From contig CANLUH010000008.1 of the NCBI GenBank assembly GCA_947494205.1, positions 1 through 64,000 of the forward strand: a stretch of 64,000 nt of DNA. The letters are read 5' to 3'. Origin of the DNA: an uncultured Flavobacteriaceae bacterium (GTDB lineage Bacteria > Bacteroidota > Bacteroidia > Flavobacteriales > Flavobacteriaceae). This document shows, one piece after another, positions 1 through 7,982 of this stretch. The position numbers and the translations under genes were made by a program. How positions within the stretch are numbered: position 1 is the first letter of the stretch; each line of letters starts with the position of its first letter. A model generated the notes under the pieces. That model made no database searches, was not told the DNA's origin, and worked only from the letters and a program-made list of their open reading frames with translations.

Positions 1-207
1 AGAACTCAGAGTGATTTGATAGTGTATCTTTTCCGTTTTTAATTTATAAAATTTATATATACAAATCTAAAGGAGTGTTTTCTAATAATGCAATGAACAC
101 AAAATATATTTAGAGTAGTTTTTTCTAGCTAGTAATTCTTATTCTCGATACACCATTCGTATTTCATGACACTCTAATTGACATATTTTAATAGAACTGA
201 ATGCTAC

Positions 208-1371
208 TTACTCCTTGTTCATGTACTTTCCTTTCTTACTTCCAGCGTAAATTTCATACTTTAAAAAACGAGATTCTAACTTAGCATTCTTTAAATGTAT
301 TTTTCTAGATGGTCTTAACCCCACATGCTTAATAGATTCTATATTAGATGTTATAAACCAAGCATCTGTATTTGGGTAATTCTGTTTTAATGTATCACCA
401 ATGTCCTTATAAAACGTTTCCATTTCTATATCTAAACGCTCTCCATACGGCGGATTAAATACCATGTGTAGTTTTCTATCGCCTCCTTTTTGGGTTTTAA
501 AGAAATCTTCATGCTTAATGGTAATAAACTCCTCTAAATGTGCATTTTTAATATTATCCTTGGCTTTAGTAACTGCACTTGGCGATTTATCGAAACCAAA
601 AATCTTATAATGGAAATCTCTTGTTTTGTTTAATAACGATTCTTCAATTTTTTCAAATAAATCTACTTCCCAATCTTGCCAACGTTCAAAAGCAAACTCT
701 TTACGCATTAAATTTGGAGGAATATTACAAGCTATCATAGCAGCTTCGGCTAACATCGTTCCACTTCCACACATAGGATCCATAAAATCTGATTGACCAT
801 CCCAACCCGATAACATAATTAACCCAGCAGCTAACACCTCGTTAATTGGCGCAATGTTAGTAGCCATTTTATAGCCTCTTTTATGTAAAGAGTCTCCCGA
901 AGTATCTAAAGATATATTACACGTTTCTCTATCGATGTGTACATTTATTTTTAAATCTGGAAATTTTAAATCCACATTAGGACGTTCTCCTGTTGTATCT
1001 CTAAATTTATCTACAATGGCATCTTTCGTTTTTTGAGAAATATATAACGAGTGTGTAAAAACTCTAGAGTTTAAAGTAGAATCTACCGCTATACTGCCAG
1101 AAGATTTCATGTATTTGCTCCAATCCATTTTATAGACTTGTTTGTACAAGTCTTGTTCGTTTCTAATACGAAAGGTATGTATTGGTTTTAATATTTTTGT
1201 AGCTGTACGTAATGCTAAATTAGCCTTGTACATAAAGCCTTTATCACCAACAAAACTAACGTTACGCACACCTATTTTTACTTCTCGTGCTCCTAACTGT
1301 GTAAGCTCTTTAGATAATAATTCTTCAAAGCCAAATAAGGTCTTGGCTACCATTCTGAAATTTTCTTCCAT
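208..1371 (-). CDS. THUMP-domain class I rRNA guanine-N2 methyltransferase (RlmL N-terminal/RlmK-like family)
   Basis: Predicted to methylate a guanine in 23S rRNA using S-adenosylmethionine. The N-terminal third looks like the ferredoxin-like plus THUMP RNA-binding region. The catalytic half has a SAM-binding motif DPMCGSGTMLAEA at about residues 196-208 and the N6/N2-methyltransferase motif NPPYGERL near residue 306, which marks the UPF0020 family. At 387 residues it matches the single-domain Bacteroidota version, roughly the N-terminal half of the bifunctional E. coli RlmL. It is transcribed away from the methyltransferase at 1463, with both promoters in one palindrome at 1391-1411. The exact modified position is inferred from the family and cannot be read here. 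Confidence 0.88.
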   Translation of the reverse strand: MEENFRMVAKTLFGFEELLSKELTQLGAREVKIGVRNVSFVGDKGFMYKANLALRTATKILKPIHTFRIRNEQDLYKQVYKMDWSKYMKSSGSIAVDSTLNSRVFTHSLYISQKTKDAIVDKFRDTTGERPNVDLKFPDLKINVHIDRETCNISLDTSGDSLHKRGYKMATNIAPINEVLAAGLIMLSGWDGQSDFMDPMCGSGTMLAEAAMIACNIPPNLMRKEFAFERWQDWEVDLFEKIEESLLNKTRDFHYKIFGFDKSPSAVTKAKDNIKNAHLEEFITIKHEDFFKTQKGGDRKLHMVFNPPYGERLDIEMETFYKDIGDTLKQNYPNTDAWFITSNIESIKHVGLRPSRKIHLKNAKLESRFLKYEIYAGSKKGKYMNKE

Positions 1372-1390
1372 TCTTTTCGTCTAATAGATT

Positions 1391-1411
1391 GCAAAAATAG
1401 AGTATTTTTGC
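1391..1411. promoter_or_regulatory. palindromic bidirectional promoter (two -10 boxes)
   Basis: A perfect inverted repeat with arms GCAAAAATA and TATTTTTGC separated by GAG. Each arm contains the Bacteroidota -10 consensus TAnnTTTG as TATTTTTG: 1403-1410 reads rightward toward the gene at 1463, and 1392-1399 reads leftward toward the gene at 1371. The leftward start point would fall very close to the 1371 ATG, so that leader is short. I see no clear -33 TTG at the usual distance for either direction. Confidence 0.6.
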
Positions 1412-1462
1412 ACGAAACTGACTATTAAGTAAAACCAGATTCTCATTTTCGTGAGAAAAATT

Positions 1463-2194
1463 ATGACAAAAGACGATACAACTTGGTACGCCTCATGGTT
1501 CGATACCCCGTTTTACCATATATTATATAAAGACAGAGATTACACTGAAGCTGAAAACTTTATGTTTAATCTTACCGAATATTTAAACATTCCAGAACAT
1601 GGTAAAATTTTAGATTTAGCCTGCGGAAAAGGACGACATTCCATTCATTTAAATAAACTAGGTTTTAACGTTACAGGTGTAGATTTATCTGAAAACAGTA
1701 TTACTCATGCCAAACAATTTGAAAATGACACCTTAAATTTTAAGGTACATAACATGACTAAACCGTTTAATGAGGAATTTGATGCTGTTTTTAACCTCTT
1801 TACTAGTTTTGGCTACTTTGATAATACAGAAGATAATTTAAATACTATAAAATCTATTAAAGTCAATTTAAACGATAATGGTTTTGGTGTTATCGATTTT
1901 ATGAATAGTGAGTATGTTATTAATAATTTAGTTGCTGAAAATGTAAAAACAGTAGATGGTATTGATTTTAACCAAAAGCGTTCTGTAATAGATGGGTTTA
2001 TTGTTAAGGATATTTCGTTTACTTTTGAAGGTGAAACCTACCAATTTCAAGAGCGCGTAAAAGCATTAACTTTAGCTGATTTTGAAACGTATTTTGAGCA
2101 AGCAGGCATTCATTTAATTGATATATTTGGTGATTATAAATTGCGTAAGTTTGACAAACAATCGTCTGAACGTTTAATACTTATTTTTAAATAG
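1463..2194 (+). CDS. class I SAM-dependent methyltransferase
   Basis: A Rossmann-fold methyltransferase of unknown substrate. The SAM-binding motif I, ILDLACGKGRHS, lies at about residue 49, followed by the acidic residue ending beta-2 in VTGVDLSE. A GTG at 1451 would add four residues; the ATG at 1463, giving MTKDDTTWYAS, is the more natural start and leaves about 50 bases after the -10 box at 1403-1410. The next gene begins 3 bases after the stop and a third follows closely, so this is probably the first gene of a three-gene operon. Nothing in the sequence separates small-molecule from protein or RNA methylation. Confidence 0.85.
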   Translation: MTKDDTTWYASWFDTPFYHILYKDRDYTEAENFMFNLTEYLNIPEHGKILDLACGKGRHSIHLNKLGFNVTGVDLSENSITHAKQFENDTLNFKVHNMTKPFNEEFDAVFNLFTSFGYFDNTEDNLNTIKSIKVNLNDNGFGVIDFMNSEYVINNLVAENVKTVDGIDFNQKRSVIDGFIVKDISFTFEGETYQFQERVKALTLADFETYFEQAGIHLIDIFGDYKLRKFDKQSSERLILIFK

Positions 2195-2197
2195 CGA

Positions 2198-2869
2198 ATG
2201 CTTAGTATATTACTACCTATTTTATCTGTAGTCTTAGGGTTTTTAATTGTCTGGTTTTTAAAACCTAAACAAAATAATAATCTTAAACTATTATTGGCGT
2301 TTAGTGGTGCATTTTTATTGTCCGTTACTGTATTTCACTTTCTACCAGAAGTGTATCATCATGATAGTAAACATGTTGGTTTATTTATAATGATTGGTAT
2401 TTTGTTACAGATTATTTTAGAGTTTTTCTCTAAAGGTGCAGAACACGGTCATGTACATTTAGATAAAAGTGCAACAAACTTTCCTTGGTTACTATTTATT
2501 AGTTTAAGCATACATAGCATTTTAGAAGGTATTCCAATAGAAACACACCATAATTTAATGTATGGTGTTATTATTCATAAGTTACCAGTTGCCATTATTT
2601 TAGCAACGTTTTTATTAACGTCTAAATTAAGTAGGATACATGCAATTCTTTTTCTATTATTATTTGCACTAATGACGCCTTTTGGTGTGTTCTTATCTGC
2701 AAATTTTGAATTTATTGAGGCCTACTATATGGAAATCTCAGCATTAGTTATTGGTATCTTTTTGCATATTTCTACCACTATTTTATTTGAAAGTAACGAA
2801 GGGCATAAGTTTAATATTACTAAACTTTTAACTATAATCTTTGCTGTAGTTATTGCCTATTTTATTTAA
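2198..2869 (+). CDS. ZIP-family metal transporter
   Basis: Predicted inner-membrane importer of divalent metal (zinc, iron or manganese). Hydrophobic segments cover most of the 223 residues, with about seven or eight helices. The ZIP signature is visible: a histidine-rich cytoplasmic loop (VYHHDSKH, then EHGHVH), the helix-IV metal site HSILEGIPIE, and a paired helix-V histidine in IIHKLPVAIILA. It starts 3 bases after the upstream methyltransferase and is 10 bases from the DUF4268 gene, so the three are probably co-transcribed. Metal specificity cannot be read from the sequence. Confidence 0.88.
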   Translation: MLSILLPILSVVLGFLIVWFLKPKQNNNLKLLLAFSGAFLLSVTVFHFLPEVYHHDSKHVGLFIMIGILLQIILEFFSKGAEHGHVHLDKSATNFPWLLFISLSIHSILEGIPIETHHNLMYGVIIHKLPVAIILATFLLTSKLSRIHAILFLLLFALMTPFGVFLSANFEFIEAYYMEISALVIGIFLHISTTILFESNEGHKFNITKLLTIIFAVVIAYFI

Positions 2870-2879
2870 TTGAACGTTT

Positions 2880-3308
2880 ATGTTTTCTAAAGAAGAATCT
2901 CGACAAATACGACAACTCTTTTGGACAAGTTTTGGAAAATCTTTTCCAAAAAAATGGATTTTATATAATACTAAAATTAAAGGTTTTAGTTTTAAGTTCC
3001 ATTTCGATAATAAAACGGCTGCTGTTTTTCTAGATTTAGAAGACGATTTAGAAAACCGCATTAAATACTGGGAGAAACTACAATCACTTAAAACCATATT
3101 AAAAGAGGAATATCTACCTGAGGCTATTTTTGAAGAGGAATATTATTTAGACAATGGTAAAGAAATTTCCAGAATACATCTGTATTTAGATCAGAAAGTA
3201 TCTATTCACAATAAAAATTCTTGGCAAATAGTTATGGAGTTTTTTAATGAAAAAATGGGAGCTTTTGAAGCTTTTTTTGAAGAGTATAAGGATATTATTA
3301 AAACCTAA
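2880..3308 (+). CDS. DUF4268 domain-containing protein
   Basis: A 142-residue soluble protein that matches the DUF4268 family in length and in the pattern MFSKEES..IRQLFWTSFGKSFP at the N terminus and EEYYLDNGKEISRI in the middle. DUF4268 domains occur alone in flavobacteria and attached to restriction-type proteins in other bacteria; the biochemical role of this stand-alone form is not known to me. No signal peptide or membrane segment is present. It is the last gene of the operon beginning at 1463; the 123 bases that follow hold no obvious gene or strong terminator. Confidence 0.75.
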   Translation: MFSKEESRQIRQLFWTSFGKSFPKKWILYNTKIKGFSFKFHFDNKTAAVFLDLEDDLENRIKYWEKLQSLKTILKEEYLPEAIFEEEYYLDNGKEISRIHLYLDQKVSIHNKNSWQIVMEFFNEKMGAFEAFFEEYKDIIKT

Positions 3309-3431
3309 AAAACAGACTAGAAACAACTATTCTTCTTTCAAAACTAAAAAATGTTACTTCTCTAATTTGAAACTATTTATTTGTATATTTCCTAATAATT
3401 AAGTGTACTTAAATCAAACCAATAAACTAAA

Positions 3432-5912
3432 ATGAAAAATCATAGTTATAAAATATTTCTGCTATTCTTTTTTTCTTTTATCAATTCTATTCAAGCTACA
3501 ACTTTTTATGTAGCAACGACTGGAAATGATAGTAATACAGGTAATATTAGTGCGCCATTTGCTACATTTAGTAAAGTAATTTCTGTAATGTCTCCTGGAG
3601 ACACCTGTATTATTAGAGGAGGAATATATGAAGAGGAATTGATTATAAATATAAACGGTGATGCTAATAACTATCTTACTTTTAAGGCAGCAGATGGAGA
3701 AAATGTATTACTTAAAGCCACTTCACTTATCAACGGCTGGCAAGTACATAGTGGAAATATTTATAAAACGAATATAGATATGACTATTGACAGTAGGTTT
3801 AGAGCTGTTTACCATAACGATGAATATATGGATTTAGCCAGATGGCCTAACAATGTAGATAATAATCGTTGGACTATAGATTGTACTCCTGTTACTGATG
3901 GAAATGACTCTCATTTTCTCGTAAATAACATTCCAAATATAGACTGGACTGGTGGTTTAGTATACTATCTTGGGGCGCATTCTGGAACAAGTTGGACTAG
4001 AACTATAACCGCTAACACTACAAGTAGAATAGATTTTACAACTGTAGATATAACAGATTGGCCATTTACAGTACACAATCCTACGGCATGGAGAAATAAC
4101 CCCGGTAATAATAGAGGCCAATTATATTTATTTAATAAACTAGAGGTATTAGATTATGCTAAAGAATGGTATTATGACAATGATACTAATACATTATATC
4201 TTCAAACTGCTGATGGTAATATTCCAGCGAATGATAGTATTGAGTATGCAACACGAAAATATACTGTCCAAATACATGGAGACTATATTAAATTAGAAAA
4301 CATAAACTTCTTTGGTGGTAGTGTAAAAATTCATAATAATGCAGATAACAATCAAATTATTAACTGTGAGGTAATACATGGTAGTGAAGGACATGACTCA
4401 CTTACAAATACATCTGCGCAAGTTAACGAAGCTTCTATAGAAGTATTAGGAGATAATACTATAATTAAAGATTGCACAATAAATCACAGTTCTACTAGTG
4501 GTATAATAATTCTTGGTTGGGCTGCTGCAAACTGCATTGTAGAAGGTAATTATATTAGTAATATTAATTATGTAGGAATTCATGCCTCTCCAATAAGAAC
4601 GACAGGAAACAATAGTAAGATTTTAAAGAATACAATAATTAATGCGGGAAGAGACGGTATGTATGTTGCAGGTTCTAATTCTGAAGTTGCATACAATGAT
4701 GTTTCTGTATCACAAATAATTAATAGCGATTCTGGTGTATTTTATACTGTTGGTAATAATGATTTAAAAAACAATGTTATACACCATAATTGGTTTCATG
4801 ACGCCACTGCTCCATCTTACTCACATAACCCAAGCAGCCCAGCTAAGGCTGCTGGTATTTATTTAGACAACAATAGCAAAGGTTATACTGTACACCATAA
4901 TGTAGTTTGGAATGTATCATGGAATGGTTATCAAGTTAACTGGAATAACACAAATCTTAATTTTTATCATAACACAATTTGGAATGCATACAGCGCAATG
5001 GATTCTTGGGTTAATGGTTATTCACAATCTGATAATAAAATATATAATAACTATGCAAATACGGGTAGTTGGTTTACAGGTAATGGCAGTAGTGAGTTTG
5101 ACATAAAAGATAGCCCAATTTTCCCTACTTCTCCTTTTGAAGATGTAAATAATCAAAATTTTATGCCTGCTTCTGGAAGCGCTTTAGTTGATTTAGCTCC
5201 AGTTATATCTGGATTTGACAAACCTTTTTCTGGAAGTTCGGCAGACATTGGAGCGTACGAACTTGGAGGCATACCATGGACTGCAGGAGTTAATGCTATT
5301 GAAGATTTAGCACCTAGTATAACTATTACATCTCAGCCAAACTCTATTATATTTAATGATTTTACGAACCCTTCCATTGTAACATCTAATATCCCTTTTC
5401 AAATAACTATTAATAATTTAGTTCCCTCTAAAACATATAATCTATTTAACCAACTTAATAATGAAAATACAGGAATACAAATAGCTGGTTTTTCTCAAAC
5501 GGGTATAACTGGAGTATCAAGTATTGTAGTTGATGTATATTGGAGCTTTTTCCCTAATAACCCTGTTAGTATTAGTTTATCTGATACTTTTGAATGGAAT
5601 ATTAGTCTTTTCATACCTGGTGAAGGCTTACAAGATGATGAAAAAGTAAATAATATACCTTTAGATCAAACACTTACCATTAGTGATTTTCAAATAGAAA
5701 ATAAAAAGGTCTTTATTTTTCCAAATCCAACAAACAAAAGCTTTTCTATAAATGGAATACATTCGGAAAATGCAACCATAGAAATTCTGAGTCTTTTAGG
5801 AAAACATATTCATTATGGTACCGATGTCTCTCGATTATCTAGCGGATTGTACCTTGTGAAAATTACTACTAAAGATTCAAGCACTTATATAAAACGCCTC
5901 TTAATTAAATAA
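3432..5912 (+). CDS. secreted right-handed beta-helix protein with T9SS type A sorting domain
   Basis: An exported 826-residue protein. Residues 1-22 form a signal peptide ending near IQA. Next comes FYVATTGNDSNTGNISAPFAT, the start typical of parallel beta-helix proteins and polysaccharide lyases. The central 250-560 region has repeated short strands rich in Asn and Gly (NNQIINCEV, NTIIKDCTI, NCIVEGNYIS, NSKILKNTI), as expected of a right-handed beta-helix. After about 620 comes a beta-sandwich-like part, and the last 75 residues (IFPNPTNKSFSI... LSSGLYLVKI... YIKRLLIK) are a T9SS type A sorting signal. A carbohydrate-active role is plausible, but I see no diagnostic catalytic motif. It is apparently monocistronic, ending in an inverted-repeat element. 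Confidence 0.85.
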   Translation: MKNHSYKIFLLFFFSFINSIQATTFYVATTGNDSNTGNISAPFATFSKVISVMSPGDTCIIRGGIYEEELIININGDANNYLTFKAADGENVLLKATSLINGWQVHSGNIYKTNIDMTIDSRFRAVYHNDEYMDLARWPNNVDNNRWTIDCTPVTDGNDSHFLVNNIPNIDWTGGLVYYLGAHSGTSWTRTITANTTSRIDFTTVDITDWPFTVHNPTAWRNNPGNNRGQLYLFNKLEVLDYAKEWYYDNDTNTLYLQTADGNIPANDSIEYATRKYTVQIHGDYIKLENINFFGGSVKIHNNADNNQIINCEVIHGSEGHDSLTNTSAQVNEASIEVLGDNTIIKDCTINHSSTSGIIILGWAAANCIVEGNYISNINYVGIHASPIRTTGNNSKILKNTIINAGRDGMYVAGSNSEVAYNDVSVSQIINSDSGVFYTVGNNDLKNNVIHHNWFHDATAPSYSHNPSSPAKAAGIYLDNNSKGYTVHHNVVWNVSWNGYQVNWNNTNLNFYHNTIWNAYSAMDSWVNGYSQSDNKIYNNYANTGSWFTGNGSSEFDIKDSPIFPTSPFEDVNNQNFMPASGSALVDLAPVISGFDKPFSGSSADIGAYELGGIPWTAGVNAIEDLAPSITITSQPNSIIFNDFTNPSIVTSNIPFQITINNLVPSKTYNLFNQLNNENTGIQIAGFSQTGITGVSSIVVDVYWSFFPNNPVSISLSDTFEWNISLFIPGEGLQDDEKVNNIPLDQTLTISDFQIENKKVFIFPNPTNKSFSINGIHSENATIEILSLLGKHIHYGTDVSRLSSGLYLVKITTKDSSTYIKRLLIK

Positions 5913-6035
5913 CGTTTATATCTGTTATACTATGGTATAATAGTAAAAAAAAACTTCTATACAAGGTATTCAACTGAAGTTATTATGTATGCCTTATTAA
6001 TGAAAAAAACACTGACTAAAAGTGAACAAATGTAA

Positions 6036-6096
6036 AAAGGAACCGTCTGAAAATTTAAGAAGTCGCATTCTCAATTTATTCTCAGACAGCTTCTTT
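6036..6096. repeat. imperfect inverted repeat in convergent intergenic region
   Basis: Left arm AAAGGAACCGTCTGAAAAT (6036-6054) pairs imperfectly with ATTCTCAGACAGCTTCTTT (6078-6096). It lies between the ends of two convergent genes, so it can act as a two-way terminator. The outer AAAG..CTGTCT motif resembles the larger element at 54016-54178. Related hairpins are common between flavobacterial genes as I know them; whether these are the same family needs a genome scan. Confidence 0.5.
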
Positions 6097-6112
6097 CTCT
6101 GCAATAAAGATT

Positions 6113-6403
6113 TCACCCCATCACTGTCATTTCATTAATTACAAACGCTTCAACAGCACCTTCAGTTGCTTTAATATATTCAGCTAAATGTGTATTATTC
6201 ATATGTGTTTGCCAAAGTGTTCTATTTTCCCAATTTTCATGAAATAAAAATAAGTTCTCGTTTTCATTATCTTGATGTAAATCATAATTGATACATCCCT
6301 CTTCTGCCCTAGTCGTTTCTATAAGCTTTAACAACTCTTGTTTTACAAGTTCTCTTTGTTCAGCTTTTGCTAAAATTTTAGCAACTATAGTTAATTTACT
6401 CAT
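6113..6403 (-). CDS. putative quinol monooxygenase, antibiotic biosynthesis monooxygenase (ABM/YgiN) family
   Basis: A 96-residue ferredoxin-like dimeric protein of the ABM family. Visible family features are KLTIVAKILAKAEQRELVKQ at the start, EGCINYDLHQDNEN in the middle and FLFHENWENRTLWQTHMNN toward the end. Relatives include E. coli YgiN, which acts on menadiol/quinols, but ABM proteins vary and the substrate here is unproven. The start is 10 bases after the stop of the nitroreductase gene at 6414, so the two are likely co-transcribed from the HxlR-controlled promoter at 7050-7057. The pairing suggests quinone or electrophile detoxification. Confidence 0.85.
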   Translation of the reverse strand: MSKLTIVAKILAKAEQRELVKQELLKLIETTRAEEGCINYDLHQDNENENLFLFHENWENRTLWQTHMNNTHLAEYIKATEGAVEAFVINEMTVMG

Positions 6404-6413
6404 TGTTCTATTT

Positions 6414-7013
6414 TTAAATGGTTTCTATAATCGTATTAATAGCGATTCTAGATTTAGGGTTTTTACTAGGTTGATTAGTATCTGCTTCATCTCTATACCC
6501 AATAGCAACAGCTACTATAGAAGCGTATGTTTTATTATTTAAAATAATATCGTAGTTTTCTGGTTCTATGCCTTCCATTGGCGTAGAATCTATTCCCATT
6601 TCTGCACAGGCACTTAATAAAATGCCTAAAGCTAAATAGACTTGCTTATCAAACCATGCTTTTATTTTGGCTTCTGGTAGAGGCTTAATAAACTCTTTAT
6701 AATAGTCTACTGCTCCTTTCGGCAATTCTCTTTCTATCTGTGCTTCAAATAAATCTAAATCGTTTATTCTATTAAAAACAACTACCGTATCGCAATCTTG
6801 TACTTTACTTTTATTTAACCAGGAAACTTCAGCTAATTTGTTTCGCACTTCTTGATTAGAAACAAATGTAAATTTCCACGGTTGGCTATTTATAGACGAA
6901 GGGCTTAATCTTAAAATTTCTTTTAACCTCTCTTTATCTTCTTCTGTTATTTTTTTTGTGCTATTATACTTTTTTGTGGTATAACGTGTATTCATAGATT
7001 CTATAAAACTCAT
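6414..7013 (-). CDS. nitroreductase-family NAD(P)H oxidoreductase
   Basis: An FMN-dependent nitro/quinone reductase of the NfsB type. The 199 residues fit the family, with the N-terminal substrate/FMN region MNTRYTTKKYNSTKKI, the conserved SPSSINSQPWKF loop near residue 37, and the C-terminal AVAIGYRDEAD segment that packs against FMN. It diverges from the HxlR regulator at 7120 across 106 bases that carry overlapping promoters and an inverted repeat, the standard arrangement for HxlR-controlled reductases. The ABM monooxygenase follows after 10 bases. Likely role: reduction of quinones, nitroaromatics or aldehyde-type electrophiles. Confidence 0.88.
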   Translation of the reverse strand: MSFIESMNTRYTTKKYNSTKKITEEDKERLKEILRLSPSSINSQPWKFTFVSNQEVRNKLAEVSWLNKSKVQDCDTVVVFNRINDLDLFEAQIERELPKGAVDYYKEFIKPLPEAKIKAWFDKQVYLALGILLSACAEMGIDSTPMEGIEPENYDIILNNKTYASIVAVAIGYRDEADTNQPSKNPKSRIAINTIIETI

Positions 7014-7030
7014 ATTATAATATTTTAGTT

Positions 7031-7077
7031 ACTATACTTTTTATAGTTGCAAAACTAAGTATAGTATTTTACCTTTG
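7031..7077. promoter_or_regulatory. overlapping divergent promoters with HxlR operator
   Basis: An inverted repeat has perfect 9-base arms: ACTATACTT at 7031-7039 and AAGTATAGT at 7057-7065. The rightward -10 box is TACCTTTG (7070-7077), with a TTG at 7047-7049 about 20 bases upstream. The leftward -10 box is TAGTTTTG (complement of 7050-7057), also with a TTG about 20 bases upstream. The repeat covers the leftward -10 and sits between -10 and -33 of the rightward promoter, so one bound dimer could control both. A related half-site-like ATAGTATAA occurs just downstream. Confidence 0.65.
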
Positions 7078-7119
7078 CAATAACGGTCAAAAAGGATAGT
7101 ATAATTTTAATACTAATTT

Positions 7120-7455
7120 ATGTATACATTTAAAGGTAAAGACTACCCATGTTGTGCTAGTTTAACTATGGGAATTATTGGTGGTAAATGGAAAACTGTT
7201 ATTCTATATCATTTATTAGAGGGCACTTTACGCTACAGCGAAATAAGAAAAAAAATGCCCACAGTTACGGAGCGTACTCTAAGTTTACAACTAAAAAACT
7301 TAGAAGAAGATGGCGTTATACAACGCAAAGTATATACTACAAAGCCGCCTTTAAAAGTAGAATATTCTTTAACCGATTTTGGTAAAACACTAATTCCAGT
7401 AGTAGAATCTATAACAAATTGGGGGCATTTTGTTTTAAAAGAATATGCTAAATAG
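7120..7455 (+). CDS. HxlR-family winged-helix transcriptional regulator
   Basis: A 111-residue DNA-binding protein of the HxlR (MarR-like) family. It shows the redox-sensing cysteines of the family near the N terminus (DYPCCASL), followed by MGIIGGKWKTVILYHLLEG, LRYSEIRKKMPTVTERTLSLQLKNLEEDGVI and LTDFGKTLIPVVESITNWG. HxlR proteins of this type commonly sense quinones or reactive aldehydes through Cys oxidation and repress a neighbouring reductase. The divergent nitroreductase at 6414-7013 and the shared operator fit that role. Here two adjacent cysteines are present where many relatives have one. Confidence 0.92.
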   Translation: MYTFKGKDYPCCASLTMGIIGGKWKTVILYHLLEGTLRYSEIRKKMPTVTERTLSLQLKNLEEDGVIQRKVYTTKPPLKVEYSLTDFGKTLIPVVESITNWGHFVLKEYAK

Positions 7456-7526
7456 AAGTGTTTTTCGTTTGTTATTTCTATTCTAATGCTCTCGATTTAA
7501 TACAAACTTGATTATGTTGTATTAGC

Positions 7527-7868
7527 TTATTTCTTTACTATTTTCCCAAAGTATCTAGCTCTAGCATCTTCGTAGCTTAGATTTTCATTTTTAATTACCC
7601 AAGCCATTTCGAATAACTGTTCCAAAAAAGACATAGCAAGTGCTCTGGTATGATCCCCTGGCAAACAATAAAATAAAGCTTTTTCATCGTTTGCAATCCC
7701 TTTACCATTATCTGTTATTGTCGCGCAAACAATCGTTCTAGCATCACTACCAGAAAAACCATCTTCTATATCATATCCCCAACTTAGATTATCAGTTGCT
7801 CCAACAAGAATAATCTTATCGTCCGTCATGTCTATCCAATTTACTACAAGGTGTGTTAAATCTTCCAT
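7527..7868 (-). CDS. hypothetical protein
   Basis: A 113-residue soluble protein I do not recognise. It is acidic, without signal peptide or membrane segment. It has a C-terminal helical part with FLEQLFEMAWVIKNENLSYEDARARYFGKIVKK and an earlier stretch with many Asp and Gly (GYDIEDGFSGSDART) that looks like beta structure. It lies 114 bases downstream of the FAD monooxygenase on the same strand and converges with the HxlR gene. The reading frame uses normal codons for this window, so it is probably a real gene, but no function can be suggested. Confidence 0.6.
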   Translation of the reverse strand: MEDLTHLVVNWIDMTDDKIILVGATDNLSWGYDIEDGFSGSDARTIVCATITDNGKGIANDEKALFYCLPGDHTRALAMSFLEQLFEMAWVIKNENLSYEDARARYFGKIVKK

Positions 7869-7982
7869 ATTGTTATTTTAAAACTTTACCTTATTTACAT
7901 TTTTTAGAATAGCTAATAAGCGTAACCATTACTCAAGTCCATAATTTTATAAAAATGACACTTTCTTGGCCGTTTCTTATGC

